Assembly (NCBI GenBank): GCA_029379385.1
Contig: CM055605.1
Location: forward strand, 10,513,001-10,577,000
Direction of reading: 5' to 3'
Source of the DNA: Quillaja saponaria
Taxonomy: Eukaryota; Streptophyta; Magnoliopsida; Fabales; Quillajaceae
Length of the DNA: 64,000 nucleotides
Made by a program: the position numbers and the translations under genes. Shown in pieces: positions 1 through 12,646 of this stretch. Numbering within the stretch: position 1 is the stretch's first letter; each line of letters begins with the position of its first letter. Under the pieces are notes generated by a model. That model was not told the DNA's origin. It saw only the letters and a list, made by a program, of their open reading frames with translations, and searched no databases.

Positions 1-291
1 TAAATCAACACTTTTACACTCTTCCTCTTATATAAAAATGTAAATAATTGTAAAAAACTTACCTATTAAATTTAGAACATATTATTTTCCTATTTTTAAA
101 AAACATGGGAAGACCTAAATCCTTACAATATACTCCAATATTTAATTCAAGATCAATTGTAGTCAAAGTTAGATAAGTTATTGTTAATTTCATATTAGAA
201 ATTAGCCAGTTAGTGTTAAATTAGAACTAATTATAATAGCTTCAATTAAAATTCTTTTTAATACGTCTTTTAGTTTAGATTAATTAATCAA
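1..291. other. AT-rich flank, no gene seen
   Basis: No coding frame, RNA gene or clear repeat is visible here. The last nine bases (283-291, attaatcaa) are the left copy of the target duplication of the adjacent Mutator-like element. Confidence 0.6.
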
Positions 292-2291
292 GGCTTTATT
301 ATATTTTTAGGTCCTATAATTCTGTGAAGTAGGACTTACAGTTTCTAAAAGCATGCAATGGCATCCTTCCTGTTACCTTATGTCATTTTTAGCATAATGA
401 TAGCTGAAATGATTTAACATCCGCTTATGTTGCACGCATGTGAACTTTTACATGGACTAACAGACCCATTATCGGGTCATGCCTGTGGCACGTGACTTCC
501 TCCCTAACCCCAAAATTCCTAACTCGCGACTTCTCCCTCAAATCTCCAATTTTGTTTCAAGTTTGAAACCTATAGTTTTTCCTGCATTCAAATTCCATTA
601 AATTATATATTGTGAAGGTATAATCTAATTAACTACTAGGGTTTTCTTATTCAAAATAGTTCAGAGGAACGTTGTTGGAAAGTAATTTTGTTTTTTACAA
701 ATATGTGTTTTTTTTTGAACTTTCTATTCTCATAGTTTACATTTATGTTTTTCAAGGCCATTTTAAAAAGTGTCTACTTTGGGGTTAAATGATTATTAGT
801 GGTAGGACCACATTGTTCAAAATGTGGTTAATTTTTGTTTTTTTTTTGTGGTTCTTGTGCTTTGCCTTATTGTTTGTTGCTTTTGTTCTTGTTATGTTAA
901 GTTGTGGACATGGATACTGACCACCCTATTAAGATATACCAATATTACGGGGCACACTTTTTGAATGATGATGATGGGTCAACATATAAAGACAGAGAGG
1001 TTGAAATCTTCATATTTTGTTGTTAGAGATATGGTGGTGAAGTACCTAGGATATTTAACTATTGTTGCAAAAAATATTTTGGAAATCCACTAGGTTACCC
1101 TTTACTATTGGACTTAAGGTATTATGATGTGCAAATTTTTTTTATTATTCAAGTATGCTATTTTGTATAGGAATATCATTTATCATAAACAATGTATGAA
1201 TGTTTATTAAAATTACAAATGATAAATGAAGTTCTTGGTTTAAATTTTGTTCTATTGTGTAGTTTTGTTTAGGGAAAAACTATAAAGACATGGAATTTTA
1301 ACGTTTTTTAAACAACTTAGTTAAACCACTATTTTCTTTTACATTAAGTCACAAAAAATTATTACTAAAAGAACCAAAGATACCACAGTGCACAAATCAA
1401 GAAAACTCAGGATACTTTATTAAGTCCTACATTACATCTAACCAATACACAAATTTAACAACCTAAACCAAATGTTTCACATAATCCCAAATCAAGCATA
1501 GAGAACCAGATATGCAAAAGCAGTTACAAAGCATGCCATATACAAAATATTCCTTAACCAAAATCAACCCTTGCTTGCAAGTAATCAACCTTGCCTTCTA
1601 GGTAAGAAATTCTCTTCCTCTGCTATAGTATAACATGCTCCCACCCTGGCATATTTCATGATTAATCCAGACAAAGTAATTACAAAAGAAGCCATCCTAC
1701 AAAATCAGAAAATTATTGGGGAAAAAAAAACTAAATTTTCATAAACCAAAACTCACATATTTCTCACTAATACTTCCCCGTTAACTTAGATATGTACCTC
1801 ATACCAGCATTATGGTCCCAGGCCATGGCTAGTTTTGTAGCCTCACCACAGTGACAAAATCGTGGCATCTCCTTAACATCACTACTACTTGCCTTAGAAA
1901 TTGTAGAAGACCTGCGCATTGGATTATTGATGGGCATCAATTTCAAACAAAACAAAACCTCATAAACTCTAACAATGGTGAACTTGAAATGAAATTGGAG
2001 ATTTGGGGGAGAAAAATTGCAAATTAAGGATTTTGGGGTTAAGGAGGAAGTCACGTGCCATAGGCACAACCCAATAATAAGTTTGTTAGTCCACGTAGAC
2101 GTCCGTACACATGCCATATAAGTATGCGTTAAGCCAGCTCAGCTTCCATATGTTAAAAAGGACAGAGGGTAACTGGAAGGACAACATTGCAAGCTTTTAA
2201 AAACTATGGGTCCTACATTTTGTTGTTTTAAAGTATAGGGATGAAAGTGATCACTTCACAAAACTATAGGGACTAAAAATATAATTAAGCA
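292..2291 (+). mobile_element. Mutator-like element (MULE) with long terminal inverted repeats
   Basis: The segment is bounded by a perfect 9-bp direct repeat, attaatcaa, at 283-291 and 2292-2300, which is the target-duplication length of Mutator elements. The ends are inverted repeats of each other over roughly 330 bp. The left arm (about 292-620, starting ggctttattatatttttagg) matches the reverse complement of the right arm (about 1955-2291), including a shared stretch around a cacgtgacttcctcc core at about 489-503 and in the right arm at about 2045-2060. Between the arms lies a short transposase-like remnant. The arms have drifted by many small changes, so this is an old, probably immobile copy. 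The 116-codon minus-strand frame at 1767-2117 falls in the right arm and is not treated as a gene. Confidence 0.8.
910..1115 (+). pseudogene. MULE transposase N-terminal remnant
   Basis: From an ATG at 910 the plus frame reads MDTDHPIKIYQYYGAHFLND and continues to a stop near 1024. In the same frame recognisable peptide follows (RYGGEVPRIFNYCCKKYFGN). The opening resembles the N-terminal region of plant MuDR-type transposases. No catalytic DDE region or SWIM zinc finger is present, since the element is only 2 kb long and turns into its right inverted repeat. It is a broken internal scrap that could not encode a working transposase. The family assignment rests on the motif together with the TIR and 9-bp duplication. 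Confidence 0.5.
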
Positions 2292-2300
2292 ATTAATCAA

Positions 2301-5300
2301 TCACCCATGTCACAATTAATTAATTCTTAGAATTTTTTACAAGTCAATATTGGTACCTTACGACATGCGATGACTTCTCATAATAACGTGAATATTGCCA
2401 TGTGTAATAGTACCTTATAATCTCAACAATCGGTCCCAATAGTCAACAAATCAAGTGGGATTACTAACTTGAGACTATCAAGTCTTAAACAGTTTCTAAG
2501 GACATAAAATAGAGTCACAAGTCTGTGTACTAATTTAGGCTTATTAAGTGTTAAGAGTCTTTATGCTTGCAATAAAATTCCCTCACTATTCTCCTTTTTG
2601 TTGGTTTGTTATCACTGTGAGGTGAATCTCTGATTTCTTTAAGCTATACCTAATAAAAAAAGTTAACTAATCTGTTTAATTTCTAGAAACTATCCAAAAG
2701 AGGTTACCAACAAATTACATCAATTAAATTTTAGGCCAAAAAAAAAAAAAAAAAAAAAAACAGGCAAAAACTTATTTAGAAGACAATTTAGTATATCATA
2801 CACTAGCCAACAAGGAACGTAGTACAATTCCAAGCTACTTATATAGCTTTACATAGGTTCATATAAATTACATAGGTTCATAGGAACTAGTAACAATAGC
2901 ACGCAAGTTCATCCTATGAGGTTATTATAAAAAACATAGCATCAAAGTACAACATATGTCTAACATAGTCCTCTTGGCCACAAAACAGATTATCAAGCAT
3001 TAATCCCAACTCTCAAGTCACTCCCAGTAGTTGCATATTCACATTCAATTTGGAACATGAGTTAAAGTAAATATGAGACAAATATCGTAGTGTATAACTT
3101 ACAGAGGAGTAAAAGCAGGTGATTGAAGACCATATAGTGTCCTAGTTTGCATTATTAGTGAAAACATAGCATATAGCTCTCGTGGTAACAAATTACTCAA
3201 GTTTTCTTCACACTTGATCATAGTGTGTAATTGGTCAACCGTGAAAAAGCATACATTTATAGTTCCAATAAGGGCATATTATGCAGCATTTGATCTATAT
3301 GACATAACTTTAGTAGGCATATGTACAATAACTACACAATTCAACCACACAAACAGTTGCAAGTTAAGCAAATATGAAGAGTAATTCTACTCTTAATAGA
3401 AGAAATATAATTCATGTAAGCTTTGTGCATAATTCATCATTTCAGTTCATAAAACATGTTTTATATGCAGAAATCATGTGAAGAACACTAACAAATACAC
3501 ACACCTTTCATTAGCAAGACCAAGCACTACTTGTGCTCTTTCCTAGTTTCCTTCAACTGTATTGAGTCCACCCATAGTTACTAGCTCCAGAATTAAGCTC
3601 CAGCACTAGAAGTGCAAAATTCTATTGACATATTTCAGACAACAGCCACAAAATTCAGCAAACAACTTAATAGTCAGCAACAAGTTCAAGTCTTTCAAGT
3701 TTTCTACTCTAATGCAGAGCTTTTCACACTAGAAATTGAAGAATCTCTCTCAAGAAAGGTAGCAAAAGAGTGAATAAGGAGCAAAAATTATTCTCCTTCC
3801 CATAAGGCTACAACATACAGCTTTACAGCATGCATCTGCATGTTTTCTATCATACAATTTGGACACCTAACCACTTAAGTTGCTTGCCAATGTCCAATAG
3901 TCTCTTGGCTAAACTATAATTAAGGACATAATTACCACAAGTTTTCATGCAAATCTACCTTTGAGCTTCTATATCATTTCTTTATTTAGAATTTAGAATT
4001 TAGGACATAATTCTTTGCTAACACCAAGTAGACATGCATGAATAATTTTTCATCAACTTTTTCATTTGAATAATTTACAATTAAGGCATCACATACTAAG
4101 TTATTAGGGTTAAGTACATAGCACTTAGTTTTCAGGGACAATTGCATGTATATTCATCATTATAATTCATGCCTTTCGTTTTAAGATTTATGCATTTAAT
4201 TCACCGTGCTTAATTATGCAAACACAATCATGCAACAAGAAGTATGCTACACACATAATAAACTAAACATATGTTGGTCAATAGCTAGGGTCTCTAGTTG
4301 TTACATTGTGTATGTTTTCAACATCTCTTGAAAGATACTGTGCCATTCAATTATAACTTTCAATATCCCAATTAAATCTATTTGGGTATGAAAATAGAGT
4401 GAAACTCTAGATTTAATCATATTTGTCTATTTCTTAGATTATAACTCCTTTAGATAAATTAGAAACTCTTTTTTCTAATTTCCACCCTTATATATGACCA
4501 TAAATTTTGAATTACATTTTTATAAATCACATAAAGCATTTCTTTTTTTTCCTACCAATTAGAATGGTAGATCATTTATTGCACATCCACATGCAAGTGA
4601 TTAAACTCAATTACACTTATAAATGATTCATTAATAGAATTAGAAATAATATCAAAATATAAAGATGCACTTATAAGAATCTATTTTGCCTAACTCTTTC
4701 TCTTGTCACCTACATATCTATCTTAATGTCATACACAAGTGATCATGAAAATCAGTCATTCTTAAATCTTTGAGCAAACTTAAAACTTACTAATATATAT
4801 ATTCAAAATCACAATTGCTCTGCTTAGTGATCCTTTATAGGAATATTTAAACATTATGCCTAAAAAAAATACATCGCATTATGCTTAAAAAAATACATCT
4901 CATCCAAATTAGTCATTAAATCTAATAAATTAACTTGTAAAAGACTAAATTACCCTCATTATAATTTTTTTATATCTTATCCTCCTTAGATCTTTTTCTT
5001 TTCAATTTTTTATGAAACTAAACTCTTTATAATATTGATTCAATTTTAGCATACATAAATAATATACTAATAATAATATCTTCATCAAAAAATTTATTTT
5101 CTTATTAAGGTACTAAAACTGTTAAAGAATATACTAAAATTGGATAAATATGAAGATTTTAATTTCTGGAAAAAGAAAAGTTGAAAGAAGAAATAATACA
5201 TAGAAAGTGAAAGACATAAAAGAAAAAAAAAAAAAAACTTATAATAAGAATAGTTTAGTTTTTTATAAGTTAATTGTTAGATTTAATGACTAATTTGGAT

Positions 5301-5507
5301 GGGTATGGGTTATTTGCTAACTATGACTTAAATAAAAAGTTAAGTGCTTAATTTAATAGTTCATGAGGGTTATTACAAAATAAGTGCTAGTTCATAAGGA
5401 TAAAGTGCAATTGACCCTTAAAAACTTTTAGTATTTTCAAACACGATCCGCCCATTAGGCTGATGAAGTTTCAAACCCAAGAGTATTAAAATCTAACCAA
5501 AACCCAT
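2301..5507. other. Intergenic, AT-rich, no gene seen
   Basis: About 3.2 kb without a supportable gene. It holds a poly(A) run near 2738-2760 and one inverted-repeat structure at 4900-5303, listed separately. No tRNA, rRNA or protein-family match was recognised. Confidence 0.5.
4900..5303. repeat. Imperfect inverted repeat, MITE-like
   Basis: The segment at about 4900-4970 (catccaaattagtcattaaa and onward) is the reverse complement of about 5236-5303 (core taatgactaatttggatggg), with only a few differences. The arms are roughly 70 bp long and separated by about 265 bp of AT-rich DNA. No clean target duplication was found, so it could be a MITE with eroded ends or a hairpin-forming fragment of a larger element. 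Confidence 0.45.
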
Positions 5508-6459
5508 TGTAAACATTAATTTCAAGCCTGTAAAATAAATGACAAGAAATGTGTACAAAATAATATTTGTATTAATTTATATCAGTGAATAGGTTACAAT
5601 CTCTGTATTGATATTGTTTACAATAGAAAGAGCAATTCATCTAATTCGATCTCCTTGAATGTTTATTTGATTCAAGGGCTTGAAAACTTGATCCCAAATG
5701 AAATAATGTCAATTCTCCAAAACAACGATTTGGTTGTCATTGAGGATGTAGTTGATGGAATCTCACATGCATATGGCTTGATCGCAATAGTCAAATACTT
5801 AAGGCCGGATCTGATTGTACAAAGAATAGTCTTAGACTTGTTGTTTTTGTAAAATCATTGGTTTATTTGGGATAGATTGTTGAGGCTTCGTGGTTTTTAA
5901 GCTTGATCACGAAGTTGATTTCTTAGACGAGGGCTCATGAAACTTGTTTCAAACAAGTTGATTTTAATCACAAACAAGCTGATTTTGATCACGAATTTGC
6001 TTGTTGTTGAAAGCTTGAGGTTTTGCAAGGTCTTGGGACTTGAGTTCTACAGAGCTCTGATACTTCTCTTTCTTCCTCTTATTCTCCTTCCCCCCTTTTC
6101 CCTTTTCAAATGGTAGTGAGCTATCTATTTATAGAGTTTTGAGGAGAGCTTAATGCCACATGACAAAATCTTAATGGATTAAACATGTCATGCATTTATT
6201 TGAGAATATTTATTTTCTTTTTGTCATAATTGACACATGGCGAGATTTTGTTGGCCACAAATAGTCTACATGTAAATTATTTTAAACATGTGACATCTTG
6301 TGATTTGTTCATTTAACGCCACATATTATGTTTCTATTGGTCATCATTATTGAACATGAGAACTTTAATGTGACGCATAACACTTTGTAATTTATAGTTT
6401 TGATGCCTTGTAAGTACCACGTGGCAGTTTATTATAGGCACAAAATTATTTATTCTACA
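5508..6459 (-). repeat. 3' LTR of the gypsy-type element
   Basis: Starts tgtaaacattaatttc on the plus strand and ends ttatttattctaca, giving TG/CA termini. It aligns along its length with 10351-11292, including the shared run gatattgtttacaatagaaa and the later ttgtaatttatagttttgat. The inner boundary adjoins the purine-rich tract at about 6460-6475. Confidence 0.75.
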
Positions 6460-7270
6460 AATGCCCCCTCGAGGCTTTTTCATGTACATCATTTGGTGGT
6501 GTAGAAAGTGGATGAGTCTCAATTTTTTTTTCCACGTCAATTATTCTTCTGATCTAAGCCTCGCATTATCTTGCTTCAATTTTGCCAAGCATGCATTTGT
6601 CACAAGGCTTCACCCATACATGTAATCATATGTTTCTTTAACATTTGAACTGGTTTGAATGAATATACATAGGCTTAGACTTGTCATCTATTGAGCCTGC
6701 AAAATCGGACTTAATAAAAAATAAATAAACCTAAGAATTGCATAAGTCTTGAGTCTGCTAATCAATTGGGCTCTGGTTGGGCCACAAGTTTACTTTATTT
6801 TAGGTTTTTATTTTGTTTGGTAATTATTTTTTAGGTTTCTCTTCAATCCTCTATATGTATGCTTTTGGCTAGTGAAGCTCTCTTGCCCCTTTTTTTTTTT
6901 TTTTTTTTTTTTTTTTGCAGCACATCTAAGAGGTAAAAGAGGCTAGCCACACCAACATTCAAGAACATCTTAGGCTTTATCTTATCATTTTAATTAGTGG
7001 TCACAAAATGTTGGTTCCATTTCATATTTACAGCAAGATTGAGGCGAAGGTTATGGCATGTACGTATAGGAGGTAAAGTTAGTTTTTTTTTTTTCAAGGT
7101 CTTATATTACAAGACAAGAGATAGTTCTTTGCACCACACCACTTGGATTATTGCACACTGACAAAGAATGATTTTTTTTTCCCTTCTTTATCAAATTATT
7201 TTTATAGCTTTAAAGCATATTGCATCTTGAACATCCAATTATTTTCCATTTACTAAAGATATCATAGAAA

Positions 7271-7900
7271 TGTTATTGGCTGGTTTTGATTTTGTATTTT
7301 TGTCCACGACCTTGAGCTCACTGTCTACAGAACATTCTTGGTTGGTTCTAAGTATACACTTTTGTCTCTGGCCTTCGACTCATCGTCGCTATCTTTGCGA
7401 TCTGCTTTGCCAATTGAAGAGAATATTGATGCATCCTTGGTTGGTCCTAGATTTGTATTTCCATCCATGGCCTTAAGCTCGCTATCTGCGACATGCTTTT
7501 GGTTAGTTTAGGATATGTACTTCTGTCCCCGGCATGGACTCACCATCAATATCTTCGCGATCTACTCTACCAATTGAAGAAATTATAAATGCATCCCTAG
7601 CTGGTCCCAAATTTGCATCTTTATCTATGGCATTGAGCTTAATATCTACAACACGCTCTTGGTCAGTTCAGGATATGTACTTCTGTCATTGGCCTTGGAC
7701 TCACTGTCGTTATCTTTACGATATGCTCTACCAATTAAAGAAACATAGACAAGTCCTTATTTGGTCTCAAGTTTACATATCTGTCCATGACATTAAGCTC
7801 ACTGTCTATGACACGCTCTTGATTAGTTCAAGATATGAACTTTTGTCCCTAGCCTTAAATTCACCGTCACCATATTTAAAGAAAATTTTGAAGGGCCCTG
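7271..7900. repeat. Four tandem copies of a 160-bp unit
   Basis: Units begin at 7271, 7431, 7591 and 7751; the last is shortened. Each carries the same succession of blocks: a ttggttggt-like start, a ccatggccttaagctc-like block, a cttttgt/cttctgtccc block, a gactcaccgtc-like block and a ccaattgaagaa-like end. The copies are clearly diverged from each other. The plus-strand open frames here (7270-7476 and 7534-7965) are by-products of the repeat and match no family I know. Confidence 0.75.
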
Positions 7901-8149
7901 ACTTTAAGAAAGCAGTGTGCATAATAAAAACAACACTAGTTTATCGACTACATCCCTTTTTTTAATCATAAATCTAATAGGATGAGATATATATATTTAC
8001 TCTATCTAGGTTTTTTTTTTTTTTTTTTTTCATATGACTGAACTTAGTAAACTAAGCTGCCTATGTACCCAAAAAATGATTAAGTTAAAATGTAGTTCGG
8101 GACACATATCTCAAGTCATACATAGTTTATACTCATGTTTAAGAATTTG

Positions 8150-8830
8150 AGGCAATTTCATGCCGTGCCGAGGAATCTTAAAGTTTTTTTATGTAGTTTT
8201 CACTTCATCCGAAGGAACTTTGAAGCTTTAGAGCAGTTTCACTTCAAGCTAAGGAATTTTGAAGCTTTGGAGGCAATTTTACTTCATGCTGAGAAATTTT
8301 GACTTCGTACTGAACATTCTTGAAGTTTTGAAGCAATTTTTTTCATACTAAGGAAGTCTGAAGATTTGGAGATGTTTCTATTCATGCTAAGGAATTTTGA
8401 AGATTTGAAGCAGTTTTAGTTCTATGCTGTGGAATTTTGAAATTTTGGAGCAGTTTTACTTTGTGCTGAGGAGGTGTGAAAATTTGAGCAGTTTCATTTC
8501 GTGCTAAGAAAATTTGAATATTTGGACCAGTTTCTATTCATGTTAAGAAAACTTAAAGTTTTGGACCAATTTCAGCTCGTGCTAACAAAAGTTTGAAGAT
8601 ATGGAGCAGTTTTAGTTCATATTGAGGAAACTTAAAATTTTGAAGCATTTTCTATTCGTGCTGAGAAATTTTAAAGTTTTGGAGTAGTTTTATTTTGTGT
8701 TGAGGGGTTTTGAAGCAATTTCAGTTCATGATGAGGAAGTTTGAAGATTTGGAGTAATTTTTGTTCTTGCTGAGGAAACTTACAGTTTATAAGCAGTTTT
8801 AGTTCATGCTGAGGAAGTTTATTTAGGTGT
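8150..8830. repeat. About 17 degenerate copies of a roughly 42-bp unit
   Basis: A theme of the form gaagttttggagcagtttta-cttcatgctgaggaa recurs about 17 times with unit lengths varying around 42 bp and frequent substitutions. The array lies inside the gypsy-type element between the 160-bp array and gag. No coding role is apparent; the minus frame at 8671-8883 is a repeat by-product. Confidence 0.7.
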
Positions 8831-8999
8831 TCTATTTTGGAAACCATTGACAGTTTAGACTTATATCCAGCAGTGTTGGACATATTTGAGTTAATGATTT
8901 TTTAAGTTAAAGGAAACAAACAAACTTGTATTGTTGGCTCTTTCATTTACTTTTGTACTCTTTACAAATTTCCATTTGTTTCGTTGACTGGGCATGAGA

Positions 9000-10310
9000 G
9001 GTTTGTAATTTCCATGGCTCGCTATGCTTAGCTCCATGTCATGTGCTAGGGTTGTAAGCTCTTTAAATGTTCAAGGCTTAATTCCCTTAAGGATGCATAG
9101 AAGCTCCCAAAGCATTCCTTGAGTGCACATTTTGACTATAGAGATTTCTAGTACTCGCTCTTTACAATCTAAGCTCAGTGCTTTCCATCGGTTGATGTAG
9201 TCAATTACAGACTCATCTCTCTATTATTTAATGTTGGTGAGCTCCATTAAGGTGACTGTATGTCAAGTATTGTAGAATTGGTTGAGAAAATCTCTTTCAA
9301 GTTGCTCATATTTGTTGATTGGCTCAGGCTCCAGCTGTACAATCGAATAAGGTTCCTCTAAGGGATTGAACAAATTGCTTAACAAGAAGATCTCCTTAAG
9401 TCCTAGCATTTTCACAAGTCTCAACAAAATGTACAATGTGTTGTTTGGGGCTTCCATTTCCATTAAACTAGTTGAATTTTGGAGGTTGATACCCAAGATG
9501 CATTTTCATATTGTCAATCCACTTCGTGTATGGCTTTGAACACAAAAGCGAATTTTGCGAACATCCTCCATATTATGCTTGGATGTTGTTCGTGATCATG
9601 CCCTGCAACTGTTATATCGAGAGCGTCGCAATAGAAGTGAAAAGTTGTTGAGAGATGTCAAGTTCTTCTTTCTTTTTTTCTTTTTCCATAGCCACGATAT
9701 TTAAATTCAAACCAGTTGGTTGTTGACTTGTTCATCTCCACTATTTTACATCTCCAACTTGTTCATAAGATTAGCAGTCTCTAAATCTTTGTCTACAACG
9801 GTTTTGGTGAGGAGCAAGATTTTCTTCTCTAATTCGAGTAGCTTATCTTCCACAGTTGAAGCTTCAATCACCATGACTGGCATCATATCAATACAGGATA
9901 TCATATTTGTTATGGAAGTCATCAACTAGCGATTCAAACTTGTGGGCAACACTTTAAAGATGGTAGAAACATGAGCATCCACCTTAGAGCATGGAGTGTT
10001 CCCTAGATAATTTGAAATTCTCTAAGAAAGATGAATCTCCATTGTTGATAGTGCGATTTACTTTTTCAATGACATGGATTTTAGAGATAATGAAAGATCA
10101 GGCCATGATTTGATTTACCGACTGAACAAGTTTTTTATTGATGGACTTTGACAGCTTTTGTATGATTAGTCCATTGTATGAGATCTTTTTGGTAGAATCA
10201 ACTAGATATGATGAATTTAGCATTGACACCAATATTGTTATCGGCTTGATCTTTCATGGTGGCTATGAGAATCTGTGATGTCGATGTAGAGATTTGCTTT
10301 GAAGGATAAA
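9000..10310 (-). pseudogene. Decayed gag of the gypsy-type element
   Basis: Minus-strand translation gives a broken but recognisable plant Ty3/gypsy gag. A leucine/lysine-rich segment (EDKLLELENKILLLTKTVVD) lies near 9830-9770. It is followed by a GYQPPKF-type motif near 9500 and, near 9240-9110, by a region reading HTVTLMELTNIK, two stops, then RDESVIDYINRWKALSLDC. In-frame stops (for example just after FLNQFYNT at about 9263) and frame shifts show it is dead. The longest surviving frame is 9263-9496. Gag normally forms the particle that packages element RNA. Confidence 0.6.
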
Positions 10311-10350
10311 GAGATAAGACGCAGAGTTATCCTACAGGGTGTGCCAAATT

Positions 10351-11292
10351 TGTAAACACGAATTTCGAGCATGTAAAATAAATGACAAGAAACGTGTACA
10401 AAATAATATTTATATTACTTTTATATCAGTGAATAGAGTACAATCTCTGTATTGATATTGTTTACAATAGAAAGAACAATTTCTCTAATTAGATCTCCTT
10501 GAAAGTTTATTTGATTCGAGGGCTTGAAAGCTTGATCTAAAATAAAATGATGTTGATTCTTCAAAATGACAATTTGGTTGTTGTTGATGATGTAGTTGAC
10601 GAATTATCATGGGCATATGGCTTGATCGTGATAGTCAAATACTTAAGACTAGATCTGATTGTACAAAGAACTATTTTAGAATTGTTGTTATTGTGAAATC
10701 ATTGGTTGATTTGGGTTGGATTGTTGGGGTTTCGTGGGCTTTGAGCTTGACCACGGAGTTGATTTCTTAGATGAGGGCTCGTGGAGCTTGATCTCTAACA
10801 AGTTAATTTTGATCATGAACAAGATGATTTTGATCACGAACTGGCTTGTTGTTAAAAGCTTGAGGTTCTGCAGGGTCTTAGGACTTGAGTTTTGCAGAGC
10901 TCTGATGCTTCTCTTTCTTCCTCATGTTCTCCACCCATTTCCCTTTTCAAATAGTGGATCAGCGCTCTATTTATAGAGTTTTGACGAAAGCTCAATGTCA
11001 AATGGCAAAATCTTATTGGATCACATTTGTCATGTCTTTATTTGAGAATATTTATTTTCTTTTTTTCATAATTGACACATGACAAATTGTCTACATGTAA
11101 TTGACATGTAAATTATTTTAAATATATGACATCTTGTGATTTGTTTATTTAATACCACATGTTATGTTTTCATTGGTCATCATTATTGAACATGAGAACT
11201 TTAGTGCAATGCATGACACTTTGTAATTTATAGTTTTGATGCCTTGTAGATGGCACGTTGTAAATTATTATAATCACAAAATTATTTATTCA
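10351..11292 (-). repeat. 5' LTR of the gypsy-type element
   Basis: Direct repeat of 5508-6459. It starts tgtaaacacgaatttcg on the plus strand; the outer end reads ttatttattca before acccccac. Relative to the other LTR it carries many substitutions and some small gaps, so the insertion is not recent. Confidence 0.75.
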
Positions 11293-12646
11293 ACCCCCAC
11301 TAAACCTGACAGAGTGTGGGAGACCAGTCAATCTAATCAGAGTTTGGTGAATTGACCCAATTAAAGATAATAAGGTGACATTAATTTAAAATAACAAAAT
11401 CAATTTGTTACTATTATGACAAGAACATTAGACATTAAACAAGTTTTAACCACTTACATATATACAAAACTAAGAGTTGGTATGGTTTTGTGTTTGGAAC
11501 GTGTATTTGACATTTGGAACTAAAAATCACTTTTAACTTGTATAATAGCATTTTAGTTAAAACTAAAAATCACTTTTGACCAAATTTCCAACATAATTTT
11601 AACTTATTTTTTAGAAGTTATTCACAGGTAACTTTTCCAAAACGCATTTCTAGCAAAATATATGACACAATTTTTATTTTATTTTTTGATAAAAATACTC
11701 TAAATTTATTTATTTAATATTCTTATGTTTCAAAATCACATTTTTAGATAAAACCAAACACAAAACATATTTATGTTAAAATTAATTCTCTTTGTTTTTT
11801 TTACAATTGCTACTGACAAAATTAATTATTAAAAACACTGCTTTTCATGAATGTGAAACCAAACTAATCCTAAATCTTAAAATAAAAATATTTTTACTGA
11901 TTCTTATATATATACTAAACCAAATCCCATTACATAATTACTTTTCATATATTCAATATTCCATAAAGTCTCCTTGCAAAATCTCTTTGATGATTTTGAT
12001 CAATAAACAAACTAACATAATATAAAATTTAGGTAAGAAGAAAGGGGATGAAATGTTGCATTGAGAACTCTCTGAAATGTTGCAACCTCTGTATACCAAT
12101 GCAGCATTAAGAACTCTCACCAACAAAATTTAGGTAAGAAGAAAAGAGATGAAATGTGAAGAGTAATGATTCTCTTGCAAAGGAAAAGAAAAACAAGAAT
12201 TTTCCTTTTCATCTAAAAAAAAAAAAAGCATAGATACATCATGAACTTGAAGTCATGAAAAGAAGACCCAATGATATGCCTCCATCTCAGCATGATGGTC
12301 TTATTTTGTCACGTAATGCATGTTTTATGTACAAATTTCATCTCTCTATTGGTTGCCATCGAGATATCGGTAACAGCCGTGTCATTCTAATAGTAATATT
12401 TTATTTTCTGTTTTTTTTTTTTTTTTTCTCCTTTGTCAAACTCGTGCGGACGAATATTCCGTTGAAACAGAGGCTGGTTTTATTTTCTTGATGAATGAAA
12501 TATTATTTTTGGATCTGAGATGGGTTTCATAGATTTTATATATATGTTTATCGATACGATGAATGATTGATAAAAGCAGTGATTTTTGTTGTGAAAAACA
12601 TCAAATTATCTGTCTCATTCTTTATTAATGCTCCAAATCTGACACC
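11293..12646. other. Upstream region of the NF-YC11-like gene
   Basis: No gene recognised. It contains a roughly 34-bp direct duplication (aatttaggtaagaagaaa near 12027 and again near 12128), about 101 bp apart. The 5' untranslated region and promoter of the gene starting at 12647 should lie in the right-hand part, but I see no convincing TATA box to place the transcription start. Confidence 0.4.

Larger units (their letters stand above)
5508..11292 (-). mobile_element. Ty3/gypsy-type LTR retrotransposon, non-autonomous, minus orientation
   Basis: Two direct repeats of about 950 bp flank this element (5508-6459 and 10351-11292). Read on the minus strand, the right copy is the 5' LTR. Next to it, inside, is tttggcacaccctgtagga, in the position of a primer-binding region. 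A purine-rich tract, gcctcgagggggcatt, precedes the other LTR. A decayed gag of gypsy type follows the 5' LTR at about 10300-9000. No protease, reverse transcriptase, RNase H or integrase is recognisable in 6460-9000, where two tandem-repeat blocks lie instead. A 5-bp target duplication was not clear. The element is best seen as a large, non-autonomous derivative. Confidence 0.75.

Noticed and set aside
7270..7965. Two plus-strand open frames (68 and 143 codons)
   Set aside because: They lie wholly in the 160-bp tandem array of a retroelement, repeat the same phrases and resemble no protein family.
8150..8830. Possible CRISPR-like regular repeat
   Set aside because: Units are contiguous and degenerate with no spacers, and the genome is a plant; it is a tandem array inside a retroelement.
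5503..11297. A 5-bp target duplication for the gypsy-type element
   Set aside because: The flanks (cccat on the left, acccc on the right) do not match well enough to claim one.
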